A model generated the notes under the pieces. That model ran no database searches and was not told the origin of the DNA. It saw only the letters and a program-made list of their open reading frames with translations. From assembly GCF_900113695.1 (NCBI RefSeq), contig NZ_FOQH01000001.1, forward strand, positions 558,001-622,000: 64,000 nucleotides of DNA. The letters are read 5' to 3'. Shown in pieces: positions 17,223 through 27,398 of this stretch. The position numbers and the translations under genes were made by a program. Position 1 is the first letter of the stretch, and each line of letters begins with the position of its first letter. The DNA is from Albimonas pacifica (GTDB lineage Bacteria > Pseudomonadota > Alphaproteobacteria > Rhodobacterales > Rhodobacteraceae).

Positions 17223-18380
17223 ATGGCCGAAGCCTATATCTGCGCCGCCGTGCGCACCGCCGGGGGCCGCCGCGGCGGCAAGGTCGCCGACTGGCACCCC
17301 GTCGACCTCGCCGCTCATGCGCTGAACGCGGTCGTCGACCGCTCCGGCGTCGACCCCGCCGCCATCGAGGACGTCATCATGGGCTGCGTCGGCATGGTCG
17401 GCGAGCAGGGCCTGCACATCGGCCGCAACGCCGTGCTGGCCTCGAAGTTGCCCGAGCACGTGCCCGCCGTCTCCATCGACCGCCAGTGCGGCTCCTCCCA
17501 GCAGGCGATCCAGTTCGCCGCGCAGGCGGTCATGTCCGGCACGATGGACCTGGTGATCGCGGCGGGCGTCGAGTCGATGACCCGCGTGCCCATGGGCTCC
17601 TCCGGCCGCTTCACCCGCTCGTTCGAGCCGGGCTCGGCCAAGTCGCCGGGCCTCGACAAGAAGTATCCCGACATCGCCTTCACCCAGTTCGCGGGGGCCG
17701 AGATGATCGCGCAGAAGCACGGCTTCTCCCGCGAGCAGCTCGATGAGTTCTCCCTCGAGTCCCACCGCCGCGCGAAGGCCGCCATCGAGGCCGGCGCCTT
17801 CGACAAGGAGATCGTGCCCCTCGAGATCGAGGGCGGGATGCACACCCAGGACGAGGGCGTGCGCATGGACGCCTCGATGGAGGCGCTGGGCGGGCTGAAG
17901 ACCCTGGTCGAGGGCGGCGTGATCACCGCCGGCAACGCCTCGCAGATCTGCGACGGCTCGTCGGGCGTGCTGGTCGCCTCGGCCGAGGCGGTCAAGCAGC
18001 ACGGGCTGACGCCGCTGGCGCGGATCCACAACCTGACCGTGACCGCGGGCGATCCGGTGATCATGCTCGAGGAGCCGCTCTACGCCACCGACCGCGCCCT
18101 GAAGCGGGCGGGGATGAAGATCGACGACATCGACCTCTACGAGGTCAACGAGGCCTTCGCGCCGGTTCCCATGGCCTGGCTGAAGCATGTCGGCGCCGAC
18201 CACGCGAAGCTGAACGTCAACGGCGGCGCCATCGCGCTGGGCCATCCGCTGGGCGCCTCGGGCACCAAGCTGATGGCGACCCTGGTCCACGCGCTGCACG
18301 CGCGCGGCAAGAAGTGGGGTCTGCAGACCATGTGCGAAGGCGGCGGCGTCGCCAATGTGACCATCATCGAGGCTGTGTAA
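17223..18380 (+). CDS. Acetyl-CoA acetyltransferase (thiolase)
   Basis: 385 aa. Cleaves 3-ketoacyl-CoA to acetyl-CoA and a shortened acyl-CoA, or the reverse. Nucleophile Cys in SIDRQCGSSQQAIQ (about residue 90), catalytic His in NGGAIALGHPLGASG, EVNEAFAPVPMAW, and the C-terminal catalytic Cys in MCEGGGVANVTI, where Ala-Asn replaces the usual Gly-X. Start ATG 17223 with ribosome site CAGGAGGACACC. Completes a beta-oxidation set with the crotonases and the SDR dehydrogenase that follows by 4 bases. Confidence 0.92.
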   Translation: MAEAYICAAVRTAGGRRGGKVADWHPVDLAAHALNAVVDRSGVDPAAIEDVIMGCVGMVGEQGLHIGRNAVLASKLPEHVPAVSIDRQCGSSQQAIQFAAQAVMSGTMDLVIAAGVESMTRVPMGSSGRFTRSFEPGSAKSPGLDKKYPDIAFTQFAGAEMIAQKHGFSREQLDEFSLESHRRAKAAIEAGAFDKEIVPLEIEGGMHTQDEGVRMDASMEALGGLKTLVEGGVITAGNASQICDGSSGVLVASAEAVKQHGLTPLARIHNLTVTAGDPVIMLEEPLYATDRALKRAGMKIDDIDLYEVNEAFAPVPMAWLKHVGADHAKLNVNGGAIALGHPLGASGTKLMATLVHALHARGKKWGLQTMCEGGGVANVTIIEAV

Positions 18381-18384
18381 GATC

Positions 18385-19164
18385 ATGGATGTCAAAGGAC
18401 TTTCCGCCGTCGTCACCGGCGGCGCATCGGGCCTGGGCGCCGCGACCGCCCGGCGGCTGGCCGCGGCCGGCGCCAAGGTCGCGCTGTTCGATCTTAACGC
18501 CGAGAAGGGCGAGGCGCTGGCCGAGGAGCTGGGCGGCGTCTTCGTCCAGGTCGACGTGACCTCGGACTCGTCGGTCGACGACGGCTTCGCCAAGGCCCGC
18601 TCGGCCATCGGGCAGGAGCGGATCCTGATCAACTGCGCCGGCATCGGCAACGCCATCAAGACCGTCGGCCGGGATCGGAAGACGGGTGAAATCAAGAAAT
18701 TCCCGATCGACGCCTACAAGAAGATCATCGAGGTCAACCAGATCGGCACCTTCCGCTGCATCGTCGGCTCCGCCGCGGGCATGCTGGAGCTGGACAAGCT
18801 CGACTGCGGCGACCGCGGCGCGATGGTGATGACGGCCTCGGTGGCCGCCGAGGACGGGCAGATGGGCCAGGTCGCCTACTCCGCCTCCAAGGGCGCGATC
18901 GTGGCGATGACCCTGCCGATCGCGCGCGACTTCGCCTCGGAGGGGATCCGGATCAACACGATCCTGCCGGGCATCTTCAACACGCCGCTCCTGCAGGGCG
19001 CGCCCGACAACGTGAAGGCGGCGCTCTCGGCCTCGGTCCCCCATCCGCCGCGGCTGGGCGACCCGGACGAGTATGCCAAGCTCGCCATGTGCATGGTCGA
19101 GACCGGCTACTTCAACGCCGAGGACGTGCGCCTCGACGGCGCCATCCGCATGGCGCCGCGCTGA
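18385..19164 (+). CDS. SDR-family 3-hydroxyacyl-CoA dehydrogenase (HSD17B10-like)
   Basis: 259 aa short-chain dehydrogenase. NAD-binding TGGASGLGAATARRL at the N-terminus, Asp in FDLNAEKGEA favouring NAD(H), NCAGIGNA, catalytic Ser region MTASVAAEDGQMGQ and YSASKGAIV with the Tyr-x3-Lys pair. The insertion between strands 4 and 5 (KTVGRDRKTGEIKKFPIDAYK) and PGIFNTPLLQG match type II 3-hydroxyacyl-CoA dehydrogenase. It oxidises the hydroxyacyl-CoA that the adjacent thiolase then cleaves. Only 4 bases separate it from the thiolase gene. Confidence 0.9.
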   Translation: MDVKGLSAVVTGGASGLGAATARRLAAAGAKVALFDLNAEKGEALAEELGGVFVQVDVTSDSSVDDGFAKARSAIGQERILINCAGIGNAIKTVGRDRKTGEIKKFPIDAYKKIIEVNQIGTFRCIVGSAAGMLELDKLDCGDRGAMVMTASVAAEDGQMGQVAYSASKGAIVAMTLPIARDFASEGIRINTILPGIFNTPLLQGAPDNVKAALSASVPHPPRLGDPDEYAKLAMCMVETGYFNAEDVRLDGAIRMAPR

Positions 19165-19205
19165 TGCGACGTCAGGGGTTCCGCGCGCGCTTGACCTGCG
19201 CGTAA

Positions 19206-20288
<1,083 letters not shown>

Positions 20289-20311
20289 GCGTGGGTCGAC
20301 GGCTGTCGACG

Positions 20312-20336
20312 ACGGGGGCCTCAGGGCCCCCGTTTT
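20312..20336. terminator. Rho-independent terminator after the nitronate monooxygenase gene
   Basis: Stem ACGGGGGCC / GGCCCCCGT with a TCAG loop followed by TTTT, 23 bases after the stop. Because the next gene converges from the right, it may serve both directions. Confidence 0.75.
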
Positions 20337-20352
20337 CGTCCCGGGCGCGCCC

Positions 20353-22110
20353 TCAGCCGGGCAGGGCGATCCCCTCCTCCTGCGCCTTGATCTGCAGGGC
20401 GAGATAGCGCGAGTAGATCCGGCACTGCGCGAGGCTGCCGGCGATGAACCACAGGCCGGGCTCCGGGGTGGGGACGAACATGTTGCGCAGTTCGAGACCG
20501 TCTCCGAACCCCCAGACGGGGCCCACGCGCGCGGCCACCGCCTCGCCGAAGAGGCGGGCGACCAGCGCCTCCTGTCCCTTGTAGCCGGTGGCCAGCACCA
20601 CGAGGTCTAGCGGGAGCCGGCGGCCGTCGGCGAGGATCGCCGCGTCCGCCTCGAAGCCCGCGAGGTCCGAGGCCTGGACCAGCCCGATCTCGCCCTCCGC
20701 GATCAGGTCCGAGCAGCCGACGTTGAAATAATAGCCGCCGCCGCGGGCGAGGTACTTGAACTGCCAGCCGGTCCCGTCCTCGCCGAAGTCGAGCCGGAAG
20801 CCTTTCGCGCGCAGGCCGTCGAGGAGGGCTGCGTCCATCTCCTGCGCGCGGGCGGTATAGCCGCGGTGGGCGCGCCTGAGCAGCGGGACCGGCATCGAGA
20901 CCGCGATCAGGTCGCAGATCTCGGTCGAGGGACCGTCGGAATAGAAGGCGTAGGGGAGCTGGGCGCTGGGCTCGATGTTGACGACCGAGGTGGGGCTGCG
21001 CTGGACCAGCGTCGCCTGCGCGCCCGAGGACCACAGGTCCTGCGCGATGTCGTGGCCGCTGTTGCCGGTTCCGATCACCAGGGCGCGCCGGCCGGAGAAA
21101 TCCTCGCCGTCGCGGTAGTCGGAGGAATGCAGGACGCGGCCCCGGAAGCTCCCGAGGCCGGGGATCTCCGGGCGGTTGGGAATGCCGGAGACGCCGGTGG
21201 CGAGGATCACGTGGCGGGGGGAAAGGGTCCGTTCCGCGCCGCCCTCGCGGCGCAGGCGGACCTGCCAGGCGCCGGAGGGGGCGCGCTCGGCGCCCAGGAA
21301 CTCGGTCCCGGTCCAGGCGTTGATCTCCATCGCCTCGGCGTAGGATTCGAGCCAGCCGGCGAGCTTGTCCTTGGCGATGTAGGTCGGCCAGGTGTCGGGA
21401 AAGGGCAGGTAGGGCAGGTGGTTGACCTGCACCTGGTTGTGCAGGGTCAGGGCGTGGTAGCGCCTGCGCCAGGTGTCGCCGACCCGGGCGTGCCGGTCGA
21501 CGACCAGCGTGTCGACGCCGAGCGCCGTGAGGCGCGCGGCGATGGCGAGGCCGGCCTGGCCGGCGCCGACCACGAGGACGGCGGGGTCGCGGTCCTCGAA
21601 CGCCTGCGCGGCGCGGCGGCGGTCGAGCCAGTTGGGGCCGCGGAAATCGCGCGACTCGGCCTGGCCGGCGGGGCGGCGGGGGCCGAGGCGCTCCTCGTGG
21701 CCCTTCAGCTCGTGCAGGGCGGTGAGCAGGGTCCAGGCGCGGGGCGGCTCGCCGGGGGCTGGCGCGACCAGGCGCAGGACGGCGCGGGCGCGGCCCGGGC
21801 GGGTCTCGAAGCGCAGGAAGGCCTCGAGGCAGGTCCGGTCGACCCGCTGCACCCGCGCCGGCGGCGGGGCGTCGGGGTCGAGGACGAAGCCGCCTGCGCC
21901 CGCGGCGGCGAGGGCGGGGGCGAGGGCCCCGGCGATCGCCTGCGGGCCGCAGAGCGTGCGCAGCCCGGGGCCGAGGGCCGCGGCGTCGCGCCAGAAGCTC
22001 TCGGAATGAAACAGGGGGGCGAGCGCGTCGCGGGCGCGCGCCGCCCGTTCGAGGCGGCCCAGCCAGGTCTCGACCAGAGCCGCGGGATCGCCGTCGGGGC
22101 CGTCCAGCAT
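20353..22110 (-). CDS. Flavin-containing monooxygenase with N-terminal NTF2-like domain
   Basis: 585 aa. Residues about 1-150 look like a SnoaL/NTF2-type cone domain (LFHSESFWRDAAAL, VQRVDRTCLEAFLRFETR). The rest is a class B flavin monooxygenase: FAD Rossmann VLVVGAGQAGLAIAARL, DTWRRRYHALTLHN, NADPH Rossmann VIGTGNSGHDIAQDL and the ATGYKGQEAL motif. Such YUCCA-like enzymes oxygenate nucleophilic N or S atoms or carbonyls of small molecules using NADPH and O2. It stands alone on the minus strand; the substrate cannot be deduced. Confidence 0.88.
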   Translation of the reverse strand: MLDGPDGDPAALVETWLGRLERAARARDALAPLFHSESFWRDAAALGPGLRTLCGPQAIAGALAPALAAAGAGGFVLDPDAPPPARVQRVDRTCLEAFLRFETRPGRARAVLRLVAPAPGEPPRAWTLLTALHELKGHEERLGPRRPAGQAESRDFRGPNWLDRRRAAQAFEDRDPAVLVVGAGQAGLAIAARLTALGVDTLVVDRHARVGDTWRRRYHALTLHNQVQVNHLPYLPFPDTWPTYIAKDKLAGWLESYAEAMEINAWTGTEFLGAERAPSGAWQVRLRREGGAERTLSPRHVILATGVSGIPNRPEIPGLGSFRGRVLHSSDYRDGEDFSGRRALVIGTGNSGHDIAQDLWSSGAQATLVQRSPTSVVNIEPSAQLPYAFYSDGPSTEICDLIAVSMPVPLLRRAHRGYTARAQEMDAALLDGLRAKGFRLDFGEDGTGWQFKYLARGGGYYFNVGCSDLIAEGEIGLVQASDLAGFEADAAILADGRRLPLDLVVLATGYKGQEALVARLFGEAVAARVGPVWGFGDGLELRNMFVPTPEPGLWFIAGSLAQCRIYSRYLALQIKAQEEGIALPG

Positions 22111-22284
22111 GTCGGTTGCGCCTCCCTCGCGCCGGGGGAGCGTACCCGCTGACCGGGGCGGATGGCGAGGGGCGCTTCGGGGGGACGTTTCGGGGGGACG
22201 GCGGGTCGGGCGCTCGCGCTGCGCGCGTCGCCCCGCCCGCCGTCCCCCGGGCCGCCCCGGGAGGGGGCGCCCGGGGGCGCGGTG

Positions 22285-23985
22285 TCAGGAGGCGCGCAGC
22301 GTCTGCGCGAGGGCGCGGGCCTCGGCCGCGATGCGGGCCAGGGTCTCGGCCTGGGGCGCGGGGCGGCCGAGCAGGAAGCCCTGGCCGAAGCCGCAGCCCA
22401 GCGCGCGCAGGCGCGCGAGCTGGTCCTCGGTCTCGATGCCCTCGGCGGTGGCCTCGACGCCCAGGCCGAGCGCGAGGCCGAGCACCGCGCGCAGGATCTC
22501 GTCGCCCTCCCCCCCGTCGCCGGCGCGGGCGATGAAGCCGCGGTCGATCTTGATGCCGTCGAAGCGCAGCCGGGTGATCTGGGCGAGGCTGGAATAGCCC
22601 GCCCCGAAGTCGTCGAGCGCCACGCGCACGCCGGCCTCGCGCAGGCCGTCGAGGATCATCGCCCCCATGTCGGGGTTGCGCATCACCGCGGTCTCGGTGA
22701 CCTCGATCTGCAGGCGGGCGGGGGGCAGCCCCTCTTCGGCGAGCGTGTCGAGGATGCGCCGGGCGAGGCCCGGGTCGCCCAGCTGGGCCGGCGAGATGTT
22801 GAACGACAGGCGCAGCCCCTCCGGCCAGCGGGCGGCGTCGGCGCAGGCCTGGCGCAGGAGCTGCTCGGACAGGCGCATGATCTGGCCGGTCTGCTCGGCG
22901 AGCGCCACGAATTCGTCCGGCTGCGCGGCGGGGGCGCCGTCGGGGCCGGTCCAGCGGGCCAGCGCCTCGAACCCCGACAGGCGGCCGGAGGCGAGGTCGA
23001 CGAGCGGCTGGTAGAGGAGCGAGATCGCCGGCCGCGGCGCGGGCCGCCCGTCGGGGGGCCTCGCCTCCTGCGCGGCCGGCTCGTCGAGCTCTTCGGCCAG
23101 GGCGCGGCGCAGGCCGGTCTCGAGCTCCGCGCGGCGGGCGAGGGCGTCGCCCATCTTGGGGCGGTAGGCGACCGCGCGGCCGCGCCCGCCGTCCTTGGCG
23201 GCGTAGAGGGCGGCGTCGGCCATGCCCAGCGCCTCGGCCAGGCTGCGGGTGTCCTCGGGCAGGCGGGCGACGCCGACCGAGGCGCCGACCCGCACCGCGA
23301 TGCCGTCGAGGTCGATCGACTCCGACAGCGCCGCGCAGATCCGCTCGCCCAGCGCCAGCGGGTCCGGGGCGACCAGCCGGTCGACGATCACCACGAACTC
23401 GTCCCCGCCCAGGCGCGCGATCACCCCGCCGGGGACCGCGCGGCGCAGGCGCGCCGCGCTCTTGCGCAGAAGGGCGTCGCCGCCGGCGTGGCCGACGAGC
23501 GTGTTGACCTGCTTGAACCCGTCGAGGTCCAGCGCCAGCACCGCCCCCTGCTCGAGCGCGGGACCCTCGCCGCGCCGTTCGGCCCCCGTGCTCCAGGGCC
23601 GGCCGGGGCCGCGTCGGTCGGCGCCCGCGCGCCGCTCCGCCCCCTGGCGGGCGGTCATCTCGTCGATGAAGCGGCGGTTGAAGAGGCCGGTCAGCGGGTC
23701 GTGCTGGGCGAGCCAGGCGACCTCCGCCTCCGCCCGCTCCCGCCCGGCTTCGGTCCGGCGGAGCTGCAGGCCGCGGCGGGCCAGCGCCGCGGTGGCGAGC
23801 AGCCCCGCCACGGCCAGCGCCAGGATCAGCTCGTCGAGCTCCCAGTCCTCATGGGCGACCATCGTGGCGATGACCTCGTCCATTACGTCCAGAGCGGTGG
23901 CCGCGGCGTAGACCGCGGCCCAGCACAGCAGGAACATTCCTTCGGCGCTGCGCGCGAGCGTCAGCGCGCGCCCTGCGAGGCCCAT
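22285..23985 (-). CDS. Membrane-anchored diguanylate cyclase/phosphodiesterase (GGDEF-EAL)
   Basis: 566 aa from ATG 23985, preferred over an ATG seven codons earlier because GGAAAGGA lies 7 bases before it. Two membrane helices at about 15-35 and 50-70, then GGDEF domain DPLTGLFNRRFIDEM to ARLGGDEFVVIV (active site intact), then EAL domain with GFEALARW, SFNISPAQ, ALDDFGAGYSSL, DGIKIDRGFI and AEGIETEDQ, all residues for cyclic-di-GMP hydrolysis. An Arg/Gly-rich insertion of about 35 aa (starting TARQGAERRAGADRRG) sits after the first GGDEF helix, which is unusual. Likely sets cyclic-di-GMP level at the membrane. Confidence 0.92.
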   Translation of the reverse strand: MGLAGRALTLARSAEGMFLLCWAAVYAAATALDVMDEVIATMVAHEDWELDELILALAVAGLLATAALARRGLQLRRTEAGRERAEAEVAWLAQHDPLTGLFNRRFIDEMTARQGAERRAGADRRGPGRPWSTGAERRGEGPALEQGAVLALDLDGFKQVNTLVGHAGGDALLRKSAARLRRAVPGGVIARLGGDEFVVIVDRLVAPDPLALGERICAALSESIDLDGIAVRVGASVGVARLPEDTRSLAEALGMADAALYAAKDGGRGRAVAYRPKMGDALARRAELETGLRRALAEELDEPAAQEARPPDGRPAPRPAISLLYQPLVDLASGRLSGFEALARWTGPDGAPAAQPDEFVALAEQTGQIMRLSEQLLRQACADAARWPEGLRLSFNISPAQLGDPGLARRILDTLAEEGLPPARLQIEVTETAVMRNPDMGAMILDGLREAGVRVALDDFGAGYSSLAQITRLRFDGIKIDRGFIARAGDGGEGDEILRAVLGLALGLGVEATAEGIETEDQLARLRALGCGFGQGFLLGRPAPQAETLARIAAEARALAQTLRAS

Positions 23986-24088
23986 GGCGCATCCTTTCCA
24001 TCCCATCCCGGGAGACGGGTGATGCGCCGCGGCCCCCTAAGTCCGCGTTAATGCGGCGCGCGCCTCGCGGGCGCCCGTCGCTGCAATC

Positions 24089-24110
24089 AAACCGACATGA
24101 AACCGTGATC
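24089..24110. promoter_or_regulatory. Two 11-bp direct repeats (AAACCGACATG / AAACCGTGATC) upstream of ugpB
   Basis: Tandem units in exact 11-bp register in the 215-bp gap between the GGDEF-EAL and ugpB starts. The 11-bp period is that of PhoB-type boxes, and ugp operons are commonly PhoB-controlled, but the sequence matches the PhoB consensus only weakly. A regulatory site is plausible, its factor uncertain. Confidence 0.3.
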
Positions 24111-24200
24111 GGCGCGACATGCATCGCCGCTAGGCATCCCCCCGGTCCTCCCGCGGCCCCGACCGGGCGCGCGGGCTCCCGACGTGCAAGAGGGATTCGC

Positions 24201-25502
24201 ATGCTCCGCAAGACGCTGCTCGCCGCCGGCGCGCTGGCCGCCTCGGCCGCCTCCGCCCAGGCCCAGACCGAGATCACCTGGTGGCACGCCATGGGCGGCG
24301 CCCTGGGCGAGACGGTCAACGAGATCTCGACCCGCTTCAACGACAGCCAGTCCGACTACAGGATCGTGCCGATCTACAAGGGCGGCTACGAAGAGACCCT
24401 GACCAACGTCATCGCCGCCTTCCGCGCCGGCGAGCAGCCCAACATCGTGCAGGTGTTCGATGCGGGCTCGGCCACGATCATCGGCGCCAAGGGCGCGGTG
24501 CTCCCCGCCGAGGACCTGCTCAACGAGGCCGGCGCCGGCTTCGACGTCACCGACTACATCGACGGCGTGCGCTACATGTACGCCGACGCCTCGGGCAAGA
24601 TGATCGGCATGCCGTTCAACTCCTCGACGCCGATCCTCTACTACAACGAGGACGCGCTGAAGGCGGCGGGCGTCGAGGCCCCCAAGACCTGGGAGGAGTT
24701 CGAGGAGATTGCGCCGAAGCTGGTCGGGGCCGGCTACGTGCCGCTCGCCCAGAGCCACATGCCCTGGATCTTCGTCGAGAACTTCTTCTCGCGCCACAAC
24801 CTGCCCTTCGCGACGCAGAACAACGGCTACGACTCCGCCCAGGACGTCGAGCTGCTGCTGTCCTCGACCCCTGAGCTGCAGCATCACTTCACCAAGCTCA
24901 AGGAGTGGCAGGACGCCGGCTTCTTCGGCTACTACGGCCCCGGCTGGAACGACAACCAGCAGCCGTTCGAGACCGGCGACGTGGCGATGTGGATCGGCTC
25001 CTCGGGCTCCTTCGGCGGGCTGCAGCAGTCGATGAAGCATCCCTTCGCCTCGACCTACCTGCCCTACTGGGGCTCGGTCGAGGGCGCCGGCGGGTCGACC
25101 TTCATCGGCGGCGCGGCGCTCTTCGCGCTGACCGGCCATGACGCGGCCGAGAACAAGGCCACCGCCGCGTTCTTCGAGTTCCTGACCTCGCCCGAGATCC
25201 AGTACATGTGGCACCGCGAGACCGGCTACGTGCCGATCACCACCGCCGCCTACGAGATGGCCAAGGCCGACGGCTATTACGACGAGAAGCCCTCGGCCGA
25301 GACCGGCATCCTGCAGCTGCTGCTGCCTTCGGCTGAGTGGACCAAGGGCTACCGCCTGGGCTTCTACCCGCAGGTGCGCGACGTCATCAACCGCGAGACT
25401 GGCAAGATCTTCTCCGGCGAGACCTCGGTCGAGGACGCGCTGAAGACGATCGACGAGGAAGGCGACCAGATCCTGGCCCGCTTCGCCAAGACCTCCGGCT
25501 GA
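24201..25502 (+). CDS. ugpB: sn-Glycerol-3-phosphate ABC transporter substrate-binding protein UgpB
   Basis: 433 aa. Signal peptide LRKTLLAAGALAASAASAQA, then strong resemblance to E. coli UgpB throughout: WWHAMGGALGETVNEISTRFN, VPIYKGGYEETLTNVIAAFR, NIVQVFDAGSATIIGAKG, MPFNSSTPILYYNEDALKAAG, FIGGAALFAL and WHRETGYVPITTAAYE. Binds glycerol-3-phosphate or glycerophosphodiesters in the periplasm. Start ATG 24201 follows AAGAGGGATTCGC. First gene of a tight ugpBAEC operon. Confidence 0.93.
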   Translation: MLRKTLLAAGALAASAASAQAQTEITWWHAMGGALGETVNEISTRFNDSQSDYRIVPIYKGGYEETLTNVIAAFRAGEQPNIVQVFDAGSATIIGAKGAVLPAEDLLNEAGAGFDVTDYIDGVRYMYADASGKMIGMPFNSSTPILYYNEDALKAAGVEAPKTWEEFEEIAPKLVGAGYVPLAQSHMPWIFVENFFSRHNLPFATQNNGYDSAQDVELLLSSTPELQHHFTKLKEWQDAGFFGYYGPGWNDNQQPFETGDVAMWIGSSGSFGGLQQSMKHPFASTYLPYWGSVEGAGGSTFIGGAALFALTGHDAAENKATAAFFEFLTSPEIQYMWHRETGYVPITTAAYEMAKADGYYDEKPSAETGILQLLLPSAEWTKGYRLGFYPQVRDVINRETGKIFSGETSVEDALKTIDEEGDQILARFAKTSG

Positions 25503-25588
25503 TCCCGGCCCCATCGTGGACGGGGGCGCCCGCGCGGCGTCCCCGTTCCCTTTCCGGCCCCCGCCCCCTGACTGTCCGCGAGCCCCCC

Positions 25589-26470
25589 ATGAAGAAGGCC
25601 CTCTTCGGCCCCTCCCTGACGCCTTACCTGCTGCTTGCGCCGCAGATGGCGATCGTCGCGATCTTCTTCCTGTGGCCCTCGGCCGAGGCGGTGCGCTCGT
25701 CCTTCCATATCGAGGACCCGTTCTTCGGCACGGCGACCTTCGTGGGGACCGACAACTACGTCGACGCGGTGACCAGCTCGACCTACGGGCGGGCGGCGCG
25801 GTTCACGGCGCTGTTCACGGTGGTGGTGTCGGTGGTCTCGCTCGGGATCGCGCTGGCGCTGGCGGTCTCGGCCGACGCGGTGCTGCGGGGGCGGGCGACC
25901 TACAAGACCACGCTGATGTGGGTCTACGCCATCGCCCCCCCGGTGGCGGGGCTGATCGGCTCGATGCTCTTCGACCAGCACATCGGGCCGCTGAAGGAAT
26001 TCGCCGCCCTGTTCGGCTGGGACATGCGGGTGGGCTTCGACTACGCCGACACGGCGATCGCGATGATGACGGTGGCCGCCTGGAAGCAGATCCCGGTCAA
26101 CTTCATCTTCTTCCTGTCGGGCCTGCAGGGCATCCCCAACGCGCTGAAGGAGGCGGCGTCGATCGACTGCCGCTCGCCGGTCCGGCGCTTCTGGACGGTG
26201 GTGTTCCCGCTGCTGGCGCCGACCAGCTTCTTCCTGCTGATCATCAACATCACCTACGCGCTGTTCGAGACCTTCGGCGTGGTCGACGTGATGCTGAAGG
26301 GCGAGCCGGGCAACAACCCGGTGACGCTGGTCTACAAGGTCTTCCTCGACGGCTTCCGCGGGCAGGACCTGGGCGGCAGCTCGGCGCAGTCGGTGATCCT
26401 GATGGTCGCCGTGTTCCTCCTGACCGTGATCCAGTTCCGCCTGATCGAGCGGCGCGTCCACTACGCCTGA
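25589..26470 (+). CDS. ugpA: sn-Glycerol-3-phosphate ABC transporter permease UgpA
   Basis: 293 aa; MalF-type inner-membrane permease. N-terminus LTPYLLLAPQMAIVAIFFLWPSAEA is the first helix with the usual FLWP. The EAA loop NALKEAASIDCRSPVRRFWTV contacts UgpC. Six helices are visible. Start ATG 25589, 87 bases after ugpB; upstream in-frame sequence is antisense-like low complexity. Confidence 0.92.
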   Translation: MKKALFGPSLTPYLLLAPQMAIVAIFFLWPSAEAVRSSFHIEDPFFGTATFVGTDNYVDAVTSSTYGRAARFTALFTVVVSVVSLGIALALAVSADAVLRGRATYKTTLMWVYAIAPPVAGLIGSMLFDQHIGPLKEFAALFGWDMRVGFDYADTAIAMMTVAAWKQIPVNFIFFLSGLQGIPNALKEAASIDCRSPVRRFWTVVFPLLAPTSFFLLIINITYALFETFGVVDVMLKGEPGNNPVTLVYKVFLDGFRGQDLGGSSAQSVILMVAVFLLTVIQFRLIERRVHYA

Positions 26471-26480
26471 GGCCAGAGCC

Positions 26481-27398
26481 ATGACCGTCTCCTCCGATCC
26501 GGCGCTCGCCGCCTCCTGGTCCCGCGCCACGGCCGCCGCGGGGGCCAACCGCCGCCGGCGCAACCTGCAGGTCTATCACCACGCGGTGCTGATCTTCGGG
26601 GTGGCGCTGATGATGGCCCCGCTGCTGGTGGCCTTCGCCTCCTCGACCTACGACCCCATCGTGATCCACTCCGAAGGGCTGCAGCTGGGCTATGGGGGCG
26701 AATTCGCCTCGACCTACGGCGCGGTGCTCTTCGACCGGGGCGGCTTCACCGGGGACATCACCGGCGTGCGGATGCTGTGGAACTCGGTGATCCTGGGGCT
26801 GGGCTTCGCGGTCGGAAAGATCGTGATCTCGATGCTGGCGGCCTACGCCATCGTCTACTTCCGCTTCCCCTTCGGCACGGTCGCCTTCTGGATCATCTTC
26901 TCGACCCTGCTGCTGCCGCTGGAGGTGCGCATCCTGCCCTCCTACGAGGTGGTGCAGTCGATGGGGATGCTGAACAGCTGGACCGGCCTGATCCTGCCGC
27001 TGATCGCGTCCGCCACCGCCACCTTCTACTTCCGCCAGTTCTTCAAGTCGGTGCCGGACGAGCTGCTGGAGGCCGCGCGCATCGACGGCGCGGGGCCGGT
27101 GCGCTTCTTCCTCGACATCCTGGTTCCGCTGTCGAAGACGATGATGGCGGCGATCTTCATCATCATGTTCGTCGTGGGCTGGAACCAGTATCTGTGGCCC
27201 GCGCTGATGACCACGGACGAGAGCCTGTTCACCATCGTCCGCGGCATCCGCCAGATCCTGCAGGTGTGGATCGGCGCCAACATCCCCGAGTACAACAAGG
27301 CCCTGGCCATGGCGATCCTGGCCATGGTCCCCCCCGCGCTGATCGTGCTGATCTTCCAGCGCGCCTTCGTGAAGGGCCTGGTGGAGACCGAGAAATGA
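26481..27398 (+). CDS. ugpE: sn-Glycerol-3-phosphate ABC transporter permease UgpE
   Basis: 305 aa; MalG-type partner permease. A hydrophilic N-terminus of about 33 aa precedes the first helix [19 protein letters not shown]. The EAA loop [21 protein letters not shown] is intact. [13 protein letters not shown] is a UgpE/MalG hallmark. Overlaps ugpC by 4 bases (ATGA). Confidence 0.92.
   Translation: MTVSSDPALAASWSRATAAAGANRRRRNLQVYHHAVLIFGVALMMAPLLVAFASSTYDPIVIHSEGLQLGYGGEFASTYGAVLFDRGGFTGDITGVRMLWNSVILGLGFAVGKIVISMLAAYAIVYFRFPFGTVAFWIIFSTLLLPLEVRILPSYEVVQSMGMLNSWTGLILPLIASATATFYFRQFFKSVPDELLEAARIDGAGPVRFFLDILVPLSKTMMAAIFIIMFVVGWNQYLWPALMTTDESLFTIVRGIRQILQVWIGANIPEYNKALAMAILAMVPPALIVLIFQRAFVKGLVETEK

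Noticed and set aside
24051-24200. PhoB box upstream of ugpB
   Set aside because: The 11-bp period is right but the units share only about half of the consensus bases, so it is kept only as an unnamed direct repeat.
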